A stretch of DNA of 23,069 nt from Oscillospiraceae bacterium (GCA_902802215.1 CADCLH010000004.1:1-23069); one strand, 5' to 3'. Shown: positions 14,725-22,620, counted from the stretch's first letter. Notes: generated by a model not told the origin, from the letters alone. Numbers and translations: made by a program.

Positions 14725-16083
14725 TCATTTCCCGACGCAGAAGCGTTCAAAGATCCGCGCCGTCACATCCTCGCGCACGCTGCGGCCGGACAGCTCGCCC
14801 AGCGCGGACATGGCGGTCTCGCACTCGGTCAGCACGATGTCGGGGGTGCAGCCCTGCTCCATCGCGGCGCGGGCGGCGCACAGGCTCTCCAGCGCGCGGC
14901 CGACGGCCTCGGCCTGTCTGGCGTTGGTCAAAATCTCCCCCGCCGGGACCTGCGGCAGCGGAAACAGACCGCGGATCACGCGCTCGAGCGCGTCCAGCCC
15001 CTCCCCCGTCCGGGCGCTGACCGTGACGCAGGGCAGGCCGGTCTCCGGCGCCTCGACGCGCTGCTCGAGATCCGACTTGGACAGTACCAGCACCGCCTTG
15101 GGACAGCGCTCCGCCGCGCGCAGGATCGAGAGGTCCTCTTCGTCCAGCTCCGCGCTGCCGTCCACGACGGCGATCACGAGCTCCGCGCGCTCCATGGCCA
15201 GACGGCTGCGCTCCACGCCGAGGCGCTCGACGTCGTCGGCGGTCTCGCGGATGCCCGCGGTGTCCGTCAGCCGCAGCAGCAGCGAGCCGAGCCGCAGCTT
15301 TTCCTCGATCGTATCGCGCGTGGTGCCGGGCACGTCGGTGACGATGGCCCGCTCGTAGCCCAGCAGCGCGTTGAGCAGGGAGCTCTTGCCCGCGTTGGGC
15401 CGTCCCACGATGGCCGCCGGAATGCCCGCGGTCATGAGCCTGCCGCGCTCGAAGGTGCCGAGAAGGCGTCGGAGCTTCCCCTCCGCCTCCGTAAGCTGCG
15501 CCCGGTAGCTTGCCAGTCGGAAGTCCTCGATATCCTCGTCCGGGTAGTCCAGCACCGCATGATAGTGCGCGCTGATATCCTGCAAAAGCGCATAGACGTC
15601 CGCGGTCCCCGCGGCGATCGCGCCTGAGAGCTGCGCGGCCGCGTTTTTCGCAGCCTCCACGCTCTCGGCGTCGATGAGGTCCGCGACGGCCTCGGCCTCG
15701 GTCAGCTCCAGGCGGCCGTTGAGGAAGGCGCGTTTGGTAAACTCCCCCGGCAGGGCCTGCCGCGCGCCGAGGGCAAAGCAGGCCTCCAGCGCCGCGCGCA
15801 GGACCGTGGGCGAGCCGTGGCACTGAAACTCCGCCGTATCCTCGCCCGTGTAGCTGTGCGGGGCGCGGCTGACCGTGCACAGGCAGCGGTCGAGCAGCTC
15901 GCCGTCCGCGTCGTACAGCCCGCCGTAGACGAGCCTCCGGCTCTCCTGCTGACGCATCCGCTTCCCCGAGGCGGGGCGGAACAGACAGTCCGCAAGTTCG
16001 ATCACGCCGTCCCCGGACAGGCGCACGACGCCGATCGCGGCGACCTGCGCGCCGGTGGCGACGGCGGCAATGGCGTCAGACAT
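14725..16083 (-). CDS. mnmE: tRNA uridine-5-carboxymethylaminomethyl modification GTPase MnmE
   Basis: 452 aa, full length. With MnmG it installs the cmnm5 group on the wobble uridine of tRNAs, using GTP, a folate one-carbon unit and glycine. The N-terminal folate-binding domain (1-118) ends in PGEFTKRAFLNGRLEL. The G domain, set in a helical domain, has GRPNAGKSS (227-235), TTRDT (254-258), DTAG (274-277) and an SKSD in place of NKxD. The C-terminus FCVGK carries the catalytic Cys of the C-[GIL]-GK motif. The start overlaps the upstream HAD gene by 8 bp behind GGGGGAG. It is not beside mnmG or rsmG here, unlike the common clostridial order. Confidence 0.97.
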   Translation of the reverse strand: MSDAIAAVATGAQVAAIGVVRLSGDGVIELADCLFRPASGKRMRQQESRRLVYGGLYDADGELLDRCLCTVSRAPHSYTGEDTAEFQCHGSPTVLRAALEACFALGARQALPGEFTKRAFLNGRLELTEAEAVADLIDAESVEAAKNAAAQLSGAIAAGTADVYALLQDISAHYHAVLDYPDEDIEDFRLASYRAQLTEAEGKLRRLLGTFERGRLMTAGIPAAIVGRPNAGKSSLLNALLGYERAIVTDVPGTTRDTIEEKLRLGSLLLRLTDTAGIRETADDVERLGVERSRLAMERAELVIAVVDGSAELDEEDLSILRAAERCPKAVLVLSKSDLEQRVEAPETGLPCVTVSARTGEGLDALERVIRGLFPLPQVPAGEILTNARQAEAVGRALESLCAARAAMEQGCTPDIVLTECETAMSALGELSGRSVREDVTARIFERFCVGK

Positions 16084-16723
16084 GCTTCTCCCCCTCCCCT
16101 GTTTTCAGCAGCCCGGGCAGTTCTCCCAGCCCTCGGATCACCGCGTCCGGGGCCTCGCACGAGCCGAAGCCGTAGGCCGCGTGAATGAAGGCGCAGCCCG
16201 CCTTGCGGGCGCTGCTCTCGTCGGAGCGCGTATCCCCGACATAGACCGGGCGGCGCAGAGCGTAGCGGCGGCAGAGCAGCGTGATGTTCTCCGCCTTCTC
16301 CAGCCCCGTCGAGCCCTCGCACTCATAGTCCCGGAAATACCGGCCGAGGCCGGAGCTGTGCAGGAAGCACTGGATATACCCGTCCAGACAGTTGGAGACG
16401 ATGAAAAGCGGCACGCACGCCGAGAGCGCGGCGAGCGTCTCCTCCAGCTCCGGGTAGAGCTCCCCGCCGCGCGCGGCGATATACTCGTTCTCCCCGTGGA
16501 TGCATTCGAGGCAGACCGCCTCCGCCTCCGCGCCGTACTGTGAGAACAGCGTCCGGGCGATCTCAGGCGCGGTCATGCCCATGATGCCCCGCACCTCGTC
16601 CGGTCCGGGACAGACCGCCGCCGGGTCGAGCCGCCGCAGCGTCTCGCCCCAGCTCTCCGCCACCACGCGGCAGGAGTCCCAGAGCGTCCCGTCCAAATCA
16701 AAAATCACGCCGTCTGTGGTCAT
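16076..16723 (-). CDS. HAD-superfamily hydrolase (phosphoglycolate phosphatase-like)
   Basis: 215-aa cytosolic phosphatase of the HAD family, subfamily IA. Motif I is FDLDGTLWD (9-17, nucleophile Asp10), motif II is FIVSN (about 111-115), the motif III lysine is in GLEKAENI, and motif IV is VYVGDTRSDESSARKAG. The small cap domain between motifs I and II resembles phosphoglycolate phosphatases. Substrate unknown: phosphoglycolate, pyrophosphate or a nucleotide are all possible. AGGAGGG lies 4 nt before the ATG. It sits between rex and mnmE, overlapping mnmE by 8 bp; two hairpins lie between it and rex. Confidence 0.88.
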   Translation of the reverse strand: MTTDGVIFDLDGTLWDSCRVVAESWGETLRRLDPAAVCPGPDEVRGIMGMTAPEIARTLFSQYGAEAEAVCLECIHGENEYIAARGGELYPELEETLAALSACVPLFIVSNCLDGYIQCFLHSSGLGRYFRDYECEGSTGLEKAENITLLCRRYALRRPVYVGDTRSDESSARKAGCAFIHAAYGFGSCEAPDAVIRGLGELPGLLKTGEGEKHV

Positions 16724-16735
16724 GGTCCCTCCTAA

Positions 16736-16763
16736 GGCGTGGTGGATACGAATCCACCGCGCC
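16736..16763. promoter_or_regulatory. Hairpin just upstream of the HAD gene ribosome site
   Basis: GGTGGAT / ATCCACC with a 4-nt loop, extended by GGCG / CGCC across one mismatch on the minus strand. It ends 3-4 nt before the ribosome site of the HAD gene, so it may affect translation or protect the transcript. Confidence 0.5.
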
Positions 16764-16769
16764 TATCCG

Positions 16770-16799
16770 AAAAGGCATTGACGTCCGGTCAATGCCTTT
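16770..16799 (-). terminator. Hairpin after rex, partial terminator
   Basis: Perfect 12-bp stem AAAGGCATTGAC / GTCAATGCCTTT with a 5-nt loop, 15 bp after the rex stop. Only four Ts follow on the minus strand, so read-through into the HAD - mnmE pair is likely; no promoter is visible between them. Confidence 0.65.
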
Positions 16800-16814
16800 C
16801 GAAATCCCGTGTGT

Positions 16815-17480
16815 TTATTTCTCGCGCTCGGCCTTTGCCGTAGCCTCGTCCCGGCGCTCGGCCACATAGTAGCTCAGCGACAGGAGCGAATCGGAGAAGT
16901 GGACGTTCTCGACGATGACGTCGCTGGTCGGCCCGGTCAGCTCCACGTTCGTGAAGTTCCAGATCGCGTCGATCCCGTGTCCCGTCAGCCTCTCGGTAAC
17001 GGTCACGGCGGCCTCCTTGGGCACCGTCAGCACCGCGATATCGGTCTTGTTCTCCGCGAGATAATCCTCCAGATTCTCCATCCCCAGGATGGGGACGCCC
17101 TTGAACTCCGTCCCGATCAGCCGGGGGTCGATGTCAAAGGCCGCCGTGAGCCGGAAGCCCCAGTCGGAGAAGCAGAAGTTGTCCATCAGCGCGCGGCCGA
17201 TGTTGCCCACGCCGATCAGGACCGCGGTGAAGCCGCGGTCGACGCCGAGAACCGAGGCGAGGTGCGCGCGCAGGGCGGGGACGTTGTAGCCGTAGCCCTG
17301 CTGTCCGAATTCCCCGAAGCAGCTGAAGTCCTGCCGGATCTGCGAGGCGGTCAGACCGAGCTGGCTTGCGAGCTCAAAAGACGAGATCCGGCTGACGCCC
17401 TCCTCCGTCAGCTCGTCCAGTCTGCGCAGATAGCGGGGAAGCCGCCGGATCACATTGTTTGAAACCTTAACTCGCTTCAC
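16815..17480 (-). CDS. rex: Redox-sensing transcriptional repressor Rex
   Basis: About 221 aa. Rex senses the NADH/NAD+ ratio and represses fermentation and redox genes when NADH is low. An N-terminal winged helix (SNNVIRRLPRYLRRLDEL, then SSFELASQLGLTASQIRQDFSCFGEFGQQGYGY) is followed by a Rossmann fold with LIGVGNIGRAL and a C-terminal domain-swap helix. The longest frame starts at 17513, but AAGGAGA (17487-17493) lies 6 nt before the GTG at 17480, giving the usual KRVKVS beginning. A promoter and operator-like repeat lie directly upstream. It heads a unit with the HAD gene and mnmE, separated by a weak terminator. Confidence 0.95.
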   Translation of the reverse strand: MKRVKVSNNVIRRLPRYLRRLDELTEEGVSRISSFELASQLGLTASQIRQDFSCFGEFGQQGYGYNVPALRAHLASVLGVDRGFTAVLIGVGNIGRALMDNFCFSDWGFRLTAAFDIDPRLIGTEFKGVPILGMENLEDYLAENKTDIAVLTVPKEAAVTVTERLTGHGIDAIWNFTNVELTGPTSDVIVENVHFSDSLLSLSYYVAERRDEATAKAEREK

Positions 17481-17520
17481 TTGTATTCTCCTTGCCTGTG
17501 CGTCACAGCGCACGGGACAC

Positions 17521-17540
17521 TTGTGAAATTCTTGTCACTA
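17521..17540. promoter_or_regulatory. Rex operator-like inverted repeat
   Basis: TTGTGA (17521-17526) and TCACTA (17535-17540) form a near-perfect inverted repeat over the expected transcription start of rex. The half-site fits the Rex box TTGTKAA, but the spacer is 2 bp longer than the usual 18-bp site, so assignment to Rex is tentative. Confidence 0.45.
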
Positions 17541-17541
17541 T

Positions 17542-17570
17542 ATCTTAGCACAGCCCGGGACGGATTTCAA
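17542..17570 (-). promoter_or_regulatory. rex promoter
   Basis: Minus strand TTGAAA (17565-17570), 17-nt spacer, TAAGAT (17542-17547). Expected start near 17535, about 55 nt before the GTG start. Confidence 0.7.
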
Positions 17571-17605
17571 GTCAAACTGCGCGTCGGCACGGCACACGCA
17601 ACAGA

Positions 17606-17640
17606 GCGCCGGGGCCGTCCGCTGCGGACGGTCCCGGCGC
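17606..17640 (-). terminator. Strong hairpin after the anti-sigma gene
   Basis: 15-bp GC-rich stem (17606-17620 with 17626-17640, one G-T pair) with a 5-nt loop, beginning 5 bp after the anti-sigma stop. No T-run follows, so it may be a factor-dependent terminator or only a 3' stabilising hairpin. Confidence 0.5.
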
Positions 17641-17645
17641 GGGGA

Positions 17646-19295
17646 TTATTTCTCATTCGCGGGCTCGGGCGTCCCGAGATAGGGGTCCGGCGTCGTCGGA
17701 GCGGGCGTCGGAGAGGGCTGGGCCGACGGGCTCGGAGAGGCGGGCGTGCGCTCATCCTCCCTCACGGCGGCAAGCAGCGTCTCCAGCTCCTTCGGGGAGC
17801 ACTGTGCGGCGAAGCTCGTGCTCTCCCCGCTCACGGTGCTGATATACCAGACCTCGCTCCCGATGATGCGGATGCTCAGTTTTTCCTCGCTGCCGTAGGC
17901 GTCGCTGGAAACGAGGACCGCCTCATAGATCTTGTCGGGCGTCTTGTCCGGCAGGTCGGCCTCCGTTCCGGAGAGCAGGACCAGCAGCTTGTCGCGGTTC
18001 TCCTCCTTCGCGATGCGGATGCTCTCGGCTTTCACCGGGGCCGCGGAGGGCGTCGGGGATGCGGAAGGCGTCGGAGAGGCGGAGGGCGTTGGGGTCGCAG
18101 AGGGCGCGGGAGATTCGGACGCTTCGGGCGTCGGGAGGCTCTCAACGCTCTGCGGGGCTGGGGCGGTCATCCGCGTCCGGGGAGCCATCATGATCCTTCT
18201 GACCGCCGGGGTCGGCTCTGCGGAAGGCTCCGGAGACGGAGCGGGCGATTCCGCCGCCGCGCTTTTCGCGGTATCCGCCGCTCCGGGTTCCGCCGAGACC
18301 GCGGGCGTGCTCACCGTGTCCGCCTTGACGGGCTCGGGCGCGGCGTCGGCCGCTTTGGCGGCAGAGGGCGTCTCCGTCTTCGTCGGTTGGTTCGGATTGA
18401 GCTGTATGCTCGCCGTCGGCGCCGGTTCCTGCGCCGCTTCTGTCGGAGCCGGACTCGCGGGCGTCGGCGTTGCGGGTGTCGGAGTCGCCGGGGTCGGCGT
18501 CGCGGGCGTCGGCGCTGCGGGCGTCGGCGTTGCGGGCGTCGGAGTCGCAGGCGTCGGCGTTGCCGGGGTTGGCGTTGCCGGGGTCGGCGTTACGGGCGTC
18601 GGAGTCGCGGGCGTCGGCGTTGCCGGGGTCGGAGTCGCGGGCGTCGGCGTTGCAGGCGTCGGCGTCGCGGGCGTCGGCGTTGCCGGGGTCGGCGTCACGG
18701 GCGTCGGCGTTACAGGCGTCGGGGTCACAGGCGTCGGGGTCACAGGCGTCGGGGTCACAGGCGTCGGGGTCGGAGTCTGAACAGCGGGAGTCGGCGCGGG
18801 GCTCTCCTTCGGGACCGCCGCAGGCACGGGCGCCGGGGTCGGCGTCATCGTCGGGGCCGCGGTCTCCTCGGTTTCGGGCGCCGCGGCGGTCTCCTGCGCA
18901 TCGGACGCAGGCAGCACGTCGGCGGCCTCCTGGCTGCGGACGACGCTGCTCTCGGCGCGCTCCGCCGGGGAGAAGCCGCGCATGGCAAACAGGACCAGCG
19001 CGAGACACGCGGCGGCCGTCAGCGCCGTACGCACCCACACGGAACGCGCGCGGCGGTTTTTCTTTTCAAGGTCGCTGCGCCGGACGCCGGCCATGATGTT
19101 CTCATGCAGGCCTTCGGGCAGTTCGACCGACTCTTCGGAACCGATGATTTCGGACAGATCGTAAAAAACGGCATAGAGGGCGCTGCAGCGAGAGCAAGTA
19201 TTCATATGGGCGAGCAGCTCTTCGTATTCTTCTCTGCTCACGTCCGCATCCACGAGCCTGCTGATGAGCTCCTGGTAATGCTCACATGAATTCAT
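17646..19295 (-). CDS. Anti-sigma factor with zinc-finger domain and long TPTP-repeat extracytoplasmic region
   Basis: 549-aa membrane-anchored anti-sigma factor of the partner sigma gene just upstream (4-bp ATGA overlap). The cytoplasmic N-terminus has the ZAS zinc motif HMNTCSRC (His30, Cys34, Cys37, with Cys4 near the start). One transmembrane helix (about 87-107) is followed by an outside part of about 440 residues. This holds 21 tandem TPTPA/TPTPV pentapeptides, further SPTPSA-rich stretches, and a small folded-looking domain (about 415-520, ESIRIAKEENRDKLLVLLSG ... SIRIIGSEVWYIST), then a Pro-rich tail. The Pro/Thr stretch probably spans the cell wall and may be glycosylated. The signal released through it is unknown. 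Confidence 0.88.
   Translation of the reverse strand: MNSCEHYQELISRLVDADVSREEYEELLAHMNTCSRCSALYAVFYDLSEIIGSEESVELPEGLHENIMAGVRRSDLEKKNRRARSVWVRTALTAAACLALVLFAMRGFSPAERAESSVVRSQEAADVLPASDAQETAAAPETEETAAPTMTPTPAPVPAAVPKESPAPTPAVQTPTPTPVTPTPVTPTPVTPTPVTPTPVTPTPATPTPATPTPATPTPATPTPATPTPATPTPVTPTPATPTPATPTPATPTPATPTPAAPTPATPTPATPTPATPTPASPAPTEAAQEPAPTASIQLNPNQPTKTETPSAAKAADAAPEPVKADTVSTPAVSAEPGAADTAKSAAAESPAPSPEPSAEPTPAVRRIMMAPRTRMTAPAPQSVESLPTPEASESPAPSATPTPSASPTPSASPTPSAAPVKAESIRIAKEENRDKLLVLLSGTEADLPDKTPDKIYEAVLVSSDAYGSEEKLSIRIIGSEVWYISTVSGESTSFAAQCSPKELETLLAAVREDERTPASPSPSAQPSPTPAPTTPDPYLGTPEPANEK
18456..18770 (-). repeat. 21 x 15-bp tandem repeat encoding TPTPA/TPTPV
   Basis: 21 in-frame pentapeptide units (one reads APTPA) inside the anti-sigma gene. 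Repeat units differ mainly at wobble positions and at the Ala/Val codon. Runs of near-identical units at the 18690-18770 end point to recent expansion, so copy number may vary between strains. Confidence 0.9.
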
Positions 19296-19912
19296 TGCTT
19301 CTCACCACCTTTCATATTCCCAGACGGCACAAAATCCGGAATGTTCCCGTCCGCCAGCAAAAACGCGCACAATCTTTTCCTTGCCCGGAAGATGCGGGAC
19401 TTGACGGTCCCGACCTCGAGCGTGAGCACGTCGGCGATCTCCTCGTAGCTCAGCCCCTGGATCTCCCGCAGCAGCAGGATCTGCCTGTATTCCGGCGAGA
19501 GCGCGTCAAGCCCCCGCCGGACCGCGTCCCGTGTCAGTCCCCGCTCCAGCAGGCGTTCGGGCGACTGGCTCTCGTCCGCGATGTCGAGCTCGACCTCCTC
19601 GCCGTCGTCGTCCTCCACCGACAGCGAGACGGTCGGTTTTCGGCTTCGGCTTCGCAGGAAGTCGAGACACACATTCGTTGCGATCCGGTACAGCCAGACG
19701 GAGAACTTGCTGTCGCCCCGGAAGGAGGAGAGCGAATTGTAGGCCTTGATGAAGGTCTCCTGCGTCATGTCGGCCGCGTCCTCGGCGTTGCCGGTCATGC
19801 GCTGCGTGATGGCATACACGCTTTTTTCGTATTCCAGCACCAGTTTTTCAAAGGCGTTGACGTCGCCCTGCAAAACGCGCTGAACGATCTGCGCTTCCTG
19901 TTCCCTTGTCAA
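19292..19912 (-). CDS. ECF-type RNA polymerase sigma factor (SigW/RpoE-like)
   Basis: About 206 aa. Region 2 (AFEKLVLEYEKSVYAITQRMTGNAEDAADMTQETFIKAYNSLSSFRGDSKFSVWLYRIATNVCLDFLR) and region 4 (LSPEYRQILLLREIQGLSYEEIADVLTLEVGTVKSRIFRARKRL) are both intact, joined by an acidic linker. It directs transcription of an envelope or stress regulon under control of the downstream anti-sigma factor. Start: the ATG at 19930 has no ribosome site, while GGGGAGG is 7 nt before the TTG at 19912, so TTG is preferred. It is the fourth gene of the trmB operon, 31 bp after dusB counted from the TTG. Confidence 0.93.
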   Translation of the reverse strand: MTREQEAQIVQRVLQGDVNAFEKLVLEYEKSVYAITQRMTGNAEDAADMTQETFIKAYNSLSSFRGDSKFSVWLYRIATNVCLDFLRSRSRKPTVSLSVEDDDGEEVELDIADESQSPERLLERGLTRDAVRRGLDALSPEYRQILLLREIQGLSYEEIADVLTLEVGTVKSRIFRARKRLCAFLLADGNIPDFVPSGNMKGGEKQ

Positions 19913-19943
19913 GCTGTCACCTCCCCACATGAGGCCGAATCAA

Positions 19944-20915
19944 TCAGCTCAAATCTCTCTTGATCCCCCGGCAGATCCGGTGAATGTCGTCCAGGGTCTC
20001 GACCCGGACGAGCTCCTGTTTATAGACGCCCGCGTGCGGCACGCCGTGCAGATACCAGGGGAGCTGGTGGCGCGCCTCCATGCAGGCGCGGTGCTCGCCG
20101 ATGCGCGCGGCGAGCGTCCCGATCTGCGCCTCGGCCAGCGCGATCCGCTCTTGAAGCGGCGGGAGCTCCGGGATCTTTTCGCCGTCGATCGCCGCCTGGC
20201 CGCGTCGGAAGATCCAGGGGTTGCCGAAGCTGCCGCGCCCGATCATGGCGAGAGAGCAGCCGGTATAGCGCAGGATGTGCGCCGCGTCCTCCGGCGTGAA
20301 CACGTCGCCGTTTGCGATCACGGGGATCGAGACGCTGCGGCGCACCTCGCGGATCGTGTCCCAGTCGGCGCGGCCCGCGTACATCTGCGCGCGCGTCCGG
20401 CCGTGCACCGCGACGGCGTCGGCTCCGGCCTGCTCCATAATCTGCGCGAAGGAGACCGCGTTGGCGCTGCCGTTGTCCCAGCCCTTGCGGAACTTGACCG
20501 TCACCGGAGCGGAGACTGCTTTCTTCACGCTCTCGACGATGCGCCCCGCGAGCTCCGGGTCCCTCATCAGCGCCGAGCCGTCGCCGCTGCGCACGATCTT
20601 CCCCACCGGGCAGCCCATGTTGATATCCAGGATCTCCGCGCCGGAGAGCTCCAGCGCCATCGCGGCGGCCTCGGCCATGATCTCCGGCTCGTGGCCGAAG
20701 AGCTGCGCGGCGCAGGGGTGCCCGTCCTCCGGGATATACAGCAGCTCCTTCGTCTTCTCGTCGCGGAATACCAGCGCTCTGGCCGAGACCATCTCCGTCG
20801 TGGTCATGGCCGCGCCGAGGGAGCGGCAGACGCCGCGGAACGCGAAGTCCGACGCGCCCGCCATCGGAGCCAGCGTCAGGTTCCCTTCCAGCCGGACCGG
20901 GCCGATGCTCACCAT
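19944..20915 (-). CDS. dusB: tRNA-dihydrouridine synthase (DusB type)
   Basis: 323-aa FMN enzyme reducing uridines in the D loop of tRNA with NAD(P)H. The TIM barrel begins LAPMAGASDFAFR; the catalytic Cys is in NMGCPVGKIVRSGDGSALM; VKFRKGW and VHGRTR supply FMN and RNA contacts, and MIGRGSFGNPW closes the barrel. The C-terminal helical RNA-binding domain follows. The start at 20915 overlaps the exonuclease stop by 7 bp; the longer in-frame extension lies over exoA and is a shadow. No strong ribosome site, so coupling is likely. Confidence 0.95.
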   Translation of the reverse strand: MVSIGPVRLEGNLTLAPMAGASDFAFRGVCRSLGAAMTTTEMVSARALVFRDEKTKELLYIPEDGHPCAAQLFGHEPEIMAEAAAMALELSGAEILDINMGCPVGKIVRSGDGSALMRDPELAGRIVESVKKAVSAPVTVKFRKGWDNGSANAVSFAQIMEQAGADAVAVHGRTRAQMYAGRADWDTIREVRRSVSIPVIANGDVFTPEDAAHILRYTGCSLAMIGRGSFGNPWIFRRGQAAIDGEKIPELPPLQERIALAEAQIGTLAARIGEHRACMEARHQLPWYLHGVPHAGVYKQELVRVETLDDIHRICRGIKRDLS

Positions 20916-21664
20916 GTCAGGTCCAGCCCCACCGGGCAGTGGTCGGAGCCCATGATCTCCGGCAGGATGAACGCTTCCTTGATATGTTCCCTCAACCGGT
21001 CGGAGACAACGAAGTAGTCGATGCGCCAGCCGACGTTCCGCTCCCGCGCGCGCATGCGGTAGCTCCACCACGAGTAGGCGTCGGCGCGGTCGGGATACAG
21101 ATAGCGGAAGCTGTCGGTGAAGCCCGCCGCGAGCAGCTCGGTGAACTTGCCGCGCTCCTCGTCGGAGAAGCCCGCGTTGCCGACGTTCTGCTTCGGGTTC
21201 TTCAGGTCGATCTCCTCGTGGGCGACGTTCATGTCGCCGCAGACGATAACCGGCTTCTTTTGATCGAGCGCGCAGAGGTAGGCGCGGAAGTCGTCCTCCC
21301 AGCGCATGCGGTAGTCGATGCGCTTCAGGCCGTCCTGCGCGTTCGGGGTGTAGACGCACACGAGGAAGAAGTCCTCATATTCCAGCGTGATCGCGCGGCC
21401 CTCGTGGCTGTGCTCCTCGACGCCGATGTTGTACAAGACCGACAGCGGCGTATGTCTGGTAAAGATCGCGGTGCCCGAGTAGCCCTTCTTTTCGGCGTAG
21501 CACCAGTAGCTCTCGTAGCCGGGGAACTCCAGATCGATCTGCCCGGCCTGGAGCTTGGTCTCCTGCAGGCAGAAGAAGTCCGCGTCCAGCGCGAGGAAGA
21601 TCTCCTCAAAGCCCTTGCTCCGGACGGCGCGCAGGCCGTTTACGTTCCATGACAGAAATCTCAT
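20909..21664 (-). CDS. xth: Exodeoxyribonuclease III / AP endonuclease
   Basis: 251-aa base-excision-repair enzyme of the ExoIII (xth/ExoA) family that cuts at abasic sites and trims 3' ends. Motifs: SWNVNGLRA (5-13), LQETKLQ with the metal-binding Glu (33-39), YTPNAQ, GDMNVAH (Asp and Asn of the active site), YSWWSYR, WRIDYF and the terminal GSDHCPV catalytic His. All are present. It starts in a 4-bp overlap with trmB and overlaps dusB at its end. Confidence 0.96.
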   Translation of the reverse strand: MRFLSWNVNGLRAVRSKGFEEIFLALDADFFCLQETKLQAGQIDLEFPGYESYWCYAEKKGYSGTAIFTRHTPLSVLYNIGVEEHSHEGRAITLEYEDFFLVCVYTPNAQDGLKRIDYRMRWEDDFRAYLCALDQKKPVIVCGDMNVAHEEIDLKNPKQNVGNAGFSDEERGKFTELLAAGFTDSFRYLYPDRADAYSWWSYRMRARERNVGWRIDYFVVSDRLREHIKEAFILPEIMGSDHCPVGLDLTW

Positions 21665-22413
21665 TGCTCCGCCTCCCTGGCGCGGTGCGCCTCCATGCTC
21701 TCCTCGTAGCCGCGCGCGTCCGTCAGCGAGGCGTTGCGCAGCCGCGGGACCTCGCCCGCGGACGTGCCCTTGGTCGCCTCCGTACGCGTCGCGACGAGGC
21801 GGTTGATCTTCATGCCCATCCCGACGAACTTCGCCTCATAGTCGGTCATGATGCCGACGGGGCCGTCCGCGTGCAGGTCGTGGGTCAACTCGGATACTGC
21901 CCAGCCCTCCTGCTCCAGCTGCGTGACGGACCAGTCGAAAAGCGGGGTGTTGTCGGTCTTGAAGCGGAGCTCGCCGCCCACGGGCAGCAGGTCCGCGTAG
22001 AGCCGCAGGAAAAACGGCGAGGTGAGGCGGAGCTTGGCGTCCCGGCTCTTGGGCCAGGGGTCGCAGAAATTGATATAGATGCGCTCGATCTCCCCGTCGG
22101 CAAACATGGTTTTGAGCAGCTTCGCGTCCGCGTCGAGGAAGCGGACGTTCGCAAGCCCGGCGTTTTTAACCCGCTCCATGGCGAGGATCATCGCGTCCGG
22201 CACCTTCTCCAGCGCGAGGTAGAGCTTGTCCGACACGGTCGCGGCGAGCTCGGCGGTAAAGCGCCCCTTACCGCAGCCGAGTTCGAGGAAGATCCCGTCA
22301 TGGCCGGGGAAAGACTCCAGCCAGCGGCCGCGCAGCGCGGCGGGATCGTCGGCCAGCAGAGCGGCGCAGCGCTCCATCCGCGCGTCCAGGTTTGCCCGTT
22401 TTCTCATTCTCAA
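21661..22413 (-). CDS. trmB: tRNA (guanine-N7-)-methyltransferase
   Basis: About 250 aa. SAM-dependent enzyme making m7G46 in the tRNA variable loop. Motifs: ELGCGKGRFTAELA (SAM site), YINFCDPWPKSRDAKLRL (family signature), FKTDNTPLF, and MTDYEAKF. The TTG at 22413 gives an MRMR start as in B. subtilis TrmB and lies after AAAGGAG and the promoter at 22435-22463; the ATG at 22407 is the alternative. The frame extending to 22470 starts upstream of the promoter and is rejected. About 45 charged residues follow the usual end, a C-terminal extension. First gene of a five-gene unit running to the anti-sigma gene. Confidence 0.93.
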   Translation of the reverse strand: MRMRKRANLDARMERCAALLADDPAALRGRWLESFPGHDGIFLELGCGKGRFTAELAATVSDKLYLALEKVPDAMILAMERVKNAGLANVRFLDADAKLLKTMFADGEIERIYINFCDPWPKSRDAKLRLTSPFFLRLYADLLPVGGELRFKTDNTPLFDWSVTQLEQEGWAVSELTHDLHADGPVGIMTDYEAKFVGMGMKINRLVATRTEATKGTSAGEVPRLRNASLTDARGYEESMEAHRAREAEQ

Positions 22414-22434
22414 CGAAATCACACTCCTTTTTTC

Positions 22435-22463
22435 AGAATACCACAGCCAAAGGAAAACATCAA
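22435..22463 (-). promoter_or_regulatory. Promoter of the trmB - exoIII - dusB - sigma - anti-sigma operon
   Basis: Minus strand TTGATG (22458-22463), 17-nt spacer, TATTCT (22435-22440). The start near 22428 gives a leader of only about 15 nt that carries AAAAGGAG. Confidence 0.7.
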
Positions 22464-22552
22464 TCGTCAAAAATGAAGGAGGGCCCGGAAAAGAACCGGC
22501 GGCAGAGCCGCCTCACGCGCTCTGCCGCTCTGCCCCTCGCGGGATTTTCCGC

Positions 22553-22581
22553 TTGCTTCCCCGCGGGGGATGTTGTATAAT
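22553..22581 (+). promoter_or_regulatory. tRNA-Pro promoter
   Basis: TTGCTT (22553-22558), 17-nt spacer, perfect TATAAT (22576-22581). Divergent from the trmB promoter. The leader to the tRNA contains a small GCGGGA / TCCCGC hairpin. Confidence 0.85.
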
Positions 22582-22620
22582 GGCTACGCTTTTGCGGGAG
22601 GGCTTGTTTTCCCGCACTAT

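Noticed and set aside
18456..18770. CRISPR array
   Set aside because: The 15-bp units are contiguous, without spacers, and encode an in-frame peptide repeat.
17932..18780. 282-aa plus-strand frame rich in GVGVAG repeats
   Set aside because: It is the complement of the TPTP repeat in the anti-sigma gene; the zinc finger, membrane helix and operon overlap support the minus strand.
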